Below, one piece after another: positions 60,740 through 64,000 of a stretch of 64,000 nucleotides of DNA (position 1 is the first letter of the stretch; each line of letters opens with the position of its first letter). The notes under the pieces were generated by a model. It did no database searches. It saw only the letters and a program-made list of their open reading frames with translations, and was not told the origin of the DNA. This stretch comes from Lawsonibacter sp. (GTDB lineage: Bacteria > Bacillota > Clostridia > Oscillospirales > Oscillospiraceae), in contig JAAWSG010000002.1 of the NCBI GenBank assembly GCA_022801435.1, positions 41,431-105,430 on the forward strand, read 5' to 3'. The position numbers were made by a program, and so were the translations under genes.

Positions 60740-61735
60740 ATGGCAACCTTGAAAGATGTAGCAGAGCTGGCTTGTGTAGACGTGAGCACGGTGTCTCGCG
60801 CGCTGAATAATACGTCATACGTCCACCCGGACACCAAGGAGCGGATCTACGCCGCCGCAAAGGAGCTGGGATACCATCCCAACATGATGGCCCGGGCGCT
60901 GCGGCAGGGGAGACGGCACACCATCGGCGTAGTGGTCCCCCGGCTGCATCTGACCATTTTTTCGCAGATTCTACAGGGGATTGAGCAGGGGGCCAGCAAG
61001 CTGGGCTATGCGACCCTGATCTGCAACACGGAGGACGACCCCAAGACCGAGCGCGACTGCCTGACAAAGCTCCGAAACGGTTTTGTAGACGGGATCATTG
61101 TCGCGGGTACAGGCCGCAACGGACGGCTGATCCGGGACATCAAGGCCAGCGGAATCGCGGTGGTGCAGATCGTGCGCCAGCAGGAGGCCAGTATCAGCAG
61201 CGTCCTGGCGGATTATGAGGCGTGCGGGTTTGATGCCGTGAACTTTCTGTATAACCGGGGATGCCGGAAGATCGGGCTGATCAACGGCTCTCTCCAGCTC
61301 ATTCCATATAAGGGCCGCCATGATGGATACCGTAAGGCGGTCAAGGCGCTGGGTCTGGAGGAACATTTCAGCCAGTCCGACTATCCGGTAAACAGCTTTG
61401 AATACGGCTATGAATGCACCAGCCAGCTGATCGATGAGATCCCCGGCCTGGACGGGCTTTTGACGGCGGTGGATATTCAGGGCCTGGGGGCGATCCGGGC
61501 GCTGACAGAGCTGGGCGTCCGAATCCCGGAGCAGGTTAAGGTCATCAGCTTGACCGGCCACGCGGTGGGCGGAATGCTGGAGACCTCCATGACCTCCATG
61601 GAAATGCCTGCCCACGAGATGGGGGAAAAGGCTGCGGAGATGGTCATTGGCGAGATTGAAGCGCCCTCCGACAAAAAACCGAGCCCGCAATATCTGACCT
61701 TTGCGACCACGCTGGTAGAGCGGGAGAGTACATAA
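60740..61735 (+). CDS. LacI-family transcriptional regulator
   Basis: A 331-residue regulator: helix-turn-helix TLKDVAELACVDVSTVSRAL with the usual hinge helix (MMARALRQGR), then a periplasmic-binding-like ligand domain. Start ATG 60740 after AAAGGAG; upstream open frame is not coding. Divergent from the DapA-family enzyme and the NRAMP-like transporter, which it probably controls. Ligand unknown. Confidence 0.9.
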   Translation: MATLKDVAELACVDVSTVSRALNNTSYVHPDTKERIYAAAKELGYHPNMMARALRQGRRHTIGVVVPRLHLTIFSQILQGIEQGASKLGYATLICNTEDDPKTERDCLTKLRNGFVDGIIVAGTGRNGRLIRDIKASGIAVVQIVRQQEASISSVLADYEACGFDAVNFLYNRGCRKIGLINGSLQLIPYKGRHDGYRKAVKALGLEEHFSQSDYPVNSFEYGYECTSQLIDEIPGLDGLLTAVDIQGLGAIRALTELGVRIPEQVKVISLTGHAVGGMLETSMTSMEMPAHEMGEKAAEMVIGEIEAPSDKKPSPQYLTFATTLVEREST

Positions 61736-61748
61736 CGGCGCGCACAAA

Positions 61749-61782
61749 ATACACCCTGCTGCTTGACGGCAGCAGGGTGTAT
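61749..61782. terminator. Terminator between the LacI gene and leuA
   Basis: ATACACCCTGCTGC (61749-61762) pairs with GCAGCAGGGTGTAT (61769-61782), 14 bp; on the minus strand it is followed by TTTTG, so it ends leuA best. Confidence 0.75.
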
Positions 61783-61855
61783 CAATGGAGGTAGGATCTT
61801 TGGCTGGGTGCTGCGGGCGGTTTTGGGGGGGAATCGGGCCGCCGGTCCGCCTGTG

Positions 61856-63541
61856 CTACCCCCGCTTTGCCCGGTTGATGGCGGCCAGAATGGCGCGGAG
61901 GGGGGCCAGATTGATGTTATGGGACAGGCCGACCCCCCAATACTGCTGTCCGGTGCGCTGGTCCTGGAGGAGGATATAGGCCACGCCCTGGGAGTCCGAC
62001 CCGTCCGTAATGGCGTGGGAGGCGTAGTCCAGGAAGGAGAAGCGGGCCATTTTCTCCCCCCGGATGGCGTTGAAGAAGGCGTCGATGGGTCCGTTGCCCT
62101 GTCCGGACACCTCAAAGACGGTGTCGGTGTGGCGCAGGGTGCCCTGGAAGACCACGTGGGAGTGCCCTTCGGCGTCGATACTCTCCTGGAAGGAGTGCTT
62201 GAGCAGCTTGTAGGGCTCCTTCACATCCACATACTCCTGGTGGAACAGCTCGTTGATCCGCTCCGGGGGGATCTCCTTGCCCACCCGGTCGGTCTCCACC
62301 TGGATGATGTGGCCGAACTCCGGGTGCATGGCCTTGGGCAGGTCGAAGCCGAAGCTGTGTTCCATAATATAGGCGGCCCCGCCCTTGCCCGACTGGGAGT
62401 TGATGCGGATGATGGGCTCGTACTCCCGGCCCACGTCGGCGGGGTCGATGGGCAGGTAGGGGACCTCCCAGAACTGGGTCCCGGAGGTTTTCATATACTG
62501 CACGCCCTTGTTGATGGCGTCCTGGTGGCTGCCCGAGAAGGCGGTGAAGACCAGCTTGCCCGCGTAGGGCTGGCGGTCCCCCACCGGCATCTTGGTGCAG
62601 CGCTCGTACATCTCCTTGATTTTGTTGATGTTGGAGAAGTCCAGCGCCGGGTCCACCCCCTGGGTGTACATGTTCATGGCCAGAGTGACCATGTCCACGT
62701 TGCCGGTGCGCTCCCCGTTGCCGAACAGGGTGGCCTCCACCCGCTCCGCCCCGGCCAGCAGCCCAAGCTCGGTGGTGGCCACGCCGGTCCCCCGGTCGTT
62801 GTGGGGGTGGAGGGAGATGATGGCGCTCTCCCGGGAGGGGAGGGTCCGGATAAAATACTCCAGCATGTCCGCGAACTGGTTGGGCAGACAGTTTTCCACC
62901 GTGGTGGGCAGGTTCAGGATGACCTTGCGCTCCGGCGTGGCATGGAGGTGCTCCAGCACGGCCTGGCAGATCTCCACGGCGTAGTCCATCTCGGTCCCCA
63001 TAAAGGATTCCGGGGAGTATTCAAAGCGCAGGTTCATACCGGATTCAATCATGGGCTGGGACATCTCATAGATCAGGTCGGCGGCGTCGGTGGCGATTTT
63101 GGTGATGCCGTCACAGTCCATGCGGAAGACCACCTTGCGCTGGAGGGTGGAGGTGGAGTTATAGAAGTGGAGAATGACATTTTTCGCGCCCCGGATGGCC
63201 TCGAAGGTCTTTTTGATAAGGTGCTCCCGGGCCTGGACCAGCACCTGGATGGTCACGTCATCGGGGATATGGCCTCCCTCAATGAGCTCCCGGCAGATTT
63301 CGTACTCGGTCTCACTGGCGGAGGGGAAACCGATTTCAATCTCCTTCACCCCGATGTCCACCAGGGTGTGGAAATACTCCAGCTTTTCGGCCAGGTTCAT
63401 GGGGTCCACCAGGGCCTGGTTGCCGTCCCGCAGGTCCACCGAGCACCAGACGGGGGCCTTTTGGATGGTCCGGTCGGGCCAGGTGCGCCCCTGGATGGGC
63501 TGGGGCTGGAAGGGGATATACTTCTCGAAACGGGGTTTCAT
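61856..63541 (-). CDS. leuA: 2-isopropylmalate synthase
   Basis: A 561-residue LeuA of the longer (LeuA2, about 560-residue) type, committing acetyl-CoA and ketoisovalerate to leucine. Catalytic barrel: SVDLRDGNQAL, GVKEIEIGFPSAS, ISLHPHNDRGTGVA (metal His pair) and ATLFGNGERTGN. The C-terminal LeuA allosteric domain (from about residue 440) binds leucine: FQGTLRHTDTVFEVSGQGNG and AYILLQDQ. Start ATG 63541 after AAGGAGGAAA. Preceded by a T-box leader, so it is induced when tRNA-Leu is uncharged. No other leu genes are in the window. Confidence 0.94.
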   Translation of the reverse strand: MKPRFEKYIPFQPQPIQGRTWPDRTIQKAPVWCSVDLRDGNQALVDPMNLAEKLEYFHTLVDIGVKEIEIGFPSASETEYEICRELIEGGHIPDDVTIQVLVQAREHLIKKTFEAIRGAKNVILHFYNSTSTLQRKVVFRMDCDGITKIATDAADLIYEMSQPMIESGMNLRFEYSPESFMGTEMDYAVEICQAVLEHLHATPERKVILNLPTTVENCLPNQFADMLEYFIRTLPSRESAIISLHPHNDRGTGVATTELGLLAGAERVEATLFGNGERTGNVDMVTLAMNMYTQGVDPALDFSNINKIKEMYERCTKMPVGDRQPYAGKLVFTAFSGSHQDAINKGVQYMKTSGTQFWEVPYLPIDPADVGREYEPIIRINSQSGKGGAAYIMEHSFGFDLPKAMHPEFGHIIQVETDRVGKEIPPERINELFHQEYVDVKEPYKLLKHSFQESIDAEGHSHVVFQGTLRHTDTVFEVSGQGNGPIDAFFNAIRGEKMARFSFLDYASHAITDGSDSQGVAYILLQDQRTGQQYWGVGLSHNINLAPLRAILAAINRAKRG

Positions 63542-63574
63542 ATGCGTTTCCTCCTTGTGTCGGCCAGGGGCAAG

Positions 63575-63841
63575 AAAAAACACCCTTGACCTTGAAAATA
63601 AGGTCAGGGGCGTGTTGTCACGCGGTACCACCCTGGTTCAGCTGACAGTTGCCCGCCAGCCCTCACAGCCTCCAACAAGGCTCCGGCCGGTAACGGGGCC
63701 AAACGTCCTGCCCTACTCTCCGCGTTCAGGCAGGCTGCTCAGGGGCCAGTCATACACAGCGCTTCCCCCACCGGCTCGCACCGTCCGCCGGCTCTCTGAG
63801 AGGGAAAGGGCTGTCTTTTTCCCCTTCACCGCATTTTCTTG
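63575..63841 (-). promoter_or_regulatory. T-box riboswitch of leuA
   Basis: The T-box core GGGTGGTACCGCG is on the minus strand at 63633-63621. It is followed by the terminator CGCCCCTGACCTT/AAGGTCAAGGGTG and TTTTTT (63614-63575). Upstream are Stem I elements: AGAGAGCC then GGTGCGAGCCGG as AG bulge and distal loop. A CTG at 63749-63747 in TATGACTGGCC is the best specifier candidate for leucine, matching tRNA-Leu(CAG) at 57747, but the secondary structure was not computed. Confidence 0.9.
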
Positions 63842-63847
63842 TTGGAT

Positions 63848-63876
63848 ATTTTAACGGATATCTCCCCCCTTGTCAA
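63848..63876 (-). promoter_or_regulatory. Promoter of the T-box/leuA transcript
   Basis: On the minus strand TTGACA (63876-63871), 17 bases, TAAAAT (63853-63848). Confidence 0.85.
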
Positions 63877-63918
63877 GAAAAATTTTTGCCTCCGCGGGAG
63901 AGCGCGGGTTGTAATATT

Positions 63919-63982
63919 AAATGCGAAAGAACACGAACCCACCCGAAAGGGTGCGGAACGGTTCAATCGCATTTATTTTTTT
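63919..63982 (+). ncRNA. Compact structured RNA candidate with terminator tail
   Basis: Three nested stems: AAATGCGA/TCGCATTT (63919-63926 with 63967-63974), GAACC/GGTTC (63935-63939 with 63960-63964) and CACCC/GGGTG (63940-63944 with 63949-63953) capped by a GAAA tetraloop, followed by ATTTTTTT. A weak plus promoter (TTGCCT, 18 bases, TGTAAT) sits just upstream. Could be a small RNA or the terminator of an unseen transcript. Confidence 0.5.
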
Positions 63983-64000
63983 GTCTTTGTCTGGCCGGAA

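Overview
The window looks like the chromosome of a Gram-positive, high-GC member of the Clostridia, most like gut Oscillospiraceae (Flavonifractor/Lawsonibacter-like). This is inferred from strong AGGAGG-type ribosome sites with frequent GTG and TTG starts, sigma-A promoters with 17-base spacers, SepF/DivIVA division genes, a T-box before leuA, a sortase-anchored surface protein, S-layer-like repeats and paired half-size TauE proteins. I could not run a phylogeny, so the family-level guess is moderate. I see no prophage, CRISPR array, rRNA or complete insertion sequence. Most of the window is housekeeping sequence with small accessory patches.

Layout. 1-2.3 kb: a truncated unknown gene, a serine recombinase whose tail runs into two half-size TauE transporters, and two identical tRNA-Ala(GGC) genes. 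2.4-4.4 kb: an autoregulated GntR/YtrA-type ABC operon with a clear operator. 4.5-8.6 kb: an unknown gene, a tiny membrane protein, a PutP-type sodium symporter and an HD-domain protein. 8.8-12 kb: a secreted GH26-like protein with SLH-like repeats, and a degenerate GH18-like protein. 12.2-15.8 kb: a tight run of yqeG, an AP-endonuclease-like gene, an M24 peptidase, a SLOG gene and queH. 15.9-22.3 kb: an LCP wall ligase, two divergent XRE regulators around a long palindrome, a BceAB-like ABC transporter and nagA. 22.3-28.4 kb: a 2039-residue surface protein with fibro-slime, Cna_B and pilin-like domains and a VPATG sorting signal.

28.7-37 kb holds a complete histidine operon, hisZ-G-D-C-B-H-A-F-IE plus a PHP histidinol phosphatase, nearly all translationally coupled. 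37-43.4 kb holds an F-type ATP synthase operon (a, c, b, alpha, gamma, beta, epsilon) with no separate delta gene. Instead alpha carries about 80 extra N-terminal residues resembling the delta C-terminal domain. The next 600 bases contain a dispersed repeat, an Fst/par-like type I toxin-antitoxin locus (32-residue toxin with a convergent antisense RNA) and a second, similar small RNA unit just before miaA. 44-48.8 kb: miaA, hfq, an HlyD-like adaptor, yggS, sepF and divIVA. 48.9-53.1 kb: a YmdB-like phosphoesterase and a YhaO/YhaN (SbcCD-like) pair.

53.1-53.9 kb is an accessory scar with one small intact gene and two broken ones. It is followed by pyrB with a fused PyrI-like zinc motif, a CmpB-family membrane protein whose ribosome site lies in a long hairpin, a dicarboxylate-type symporter, mntP and tRNA-Leu(CAG). 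58-61.8 kb is a catabolic-looking unit: a dihydrodipicolinate-synthase-family enzyme, an NRAMP-fold transporter lacking the metal motif, and a divergent LacI regulator. The window closes with leuA and its T-box leader, and a compact structured RNA candidate at the right edge.

The most unusual items are the delta-like/alpha ATP synthase fusion, the par-like toxin-antitoxin locus with its second RNA unit, the PyrB-zinc fusion, the NRAMP-like/aldolase cluster and the edge RNA.
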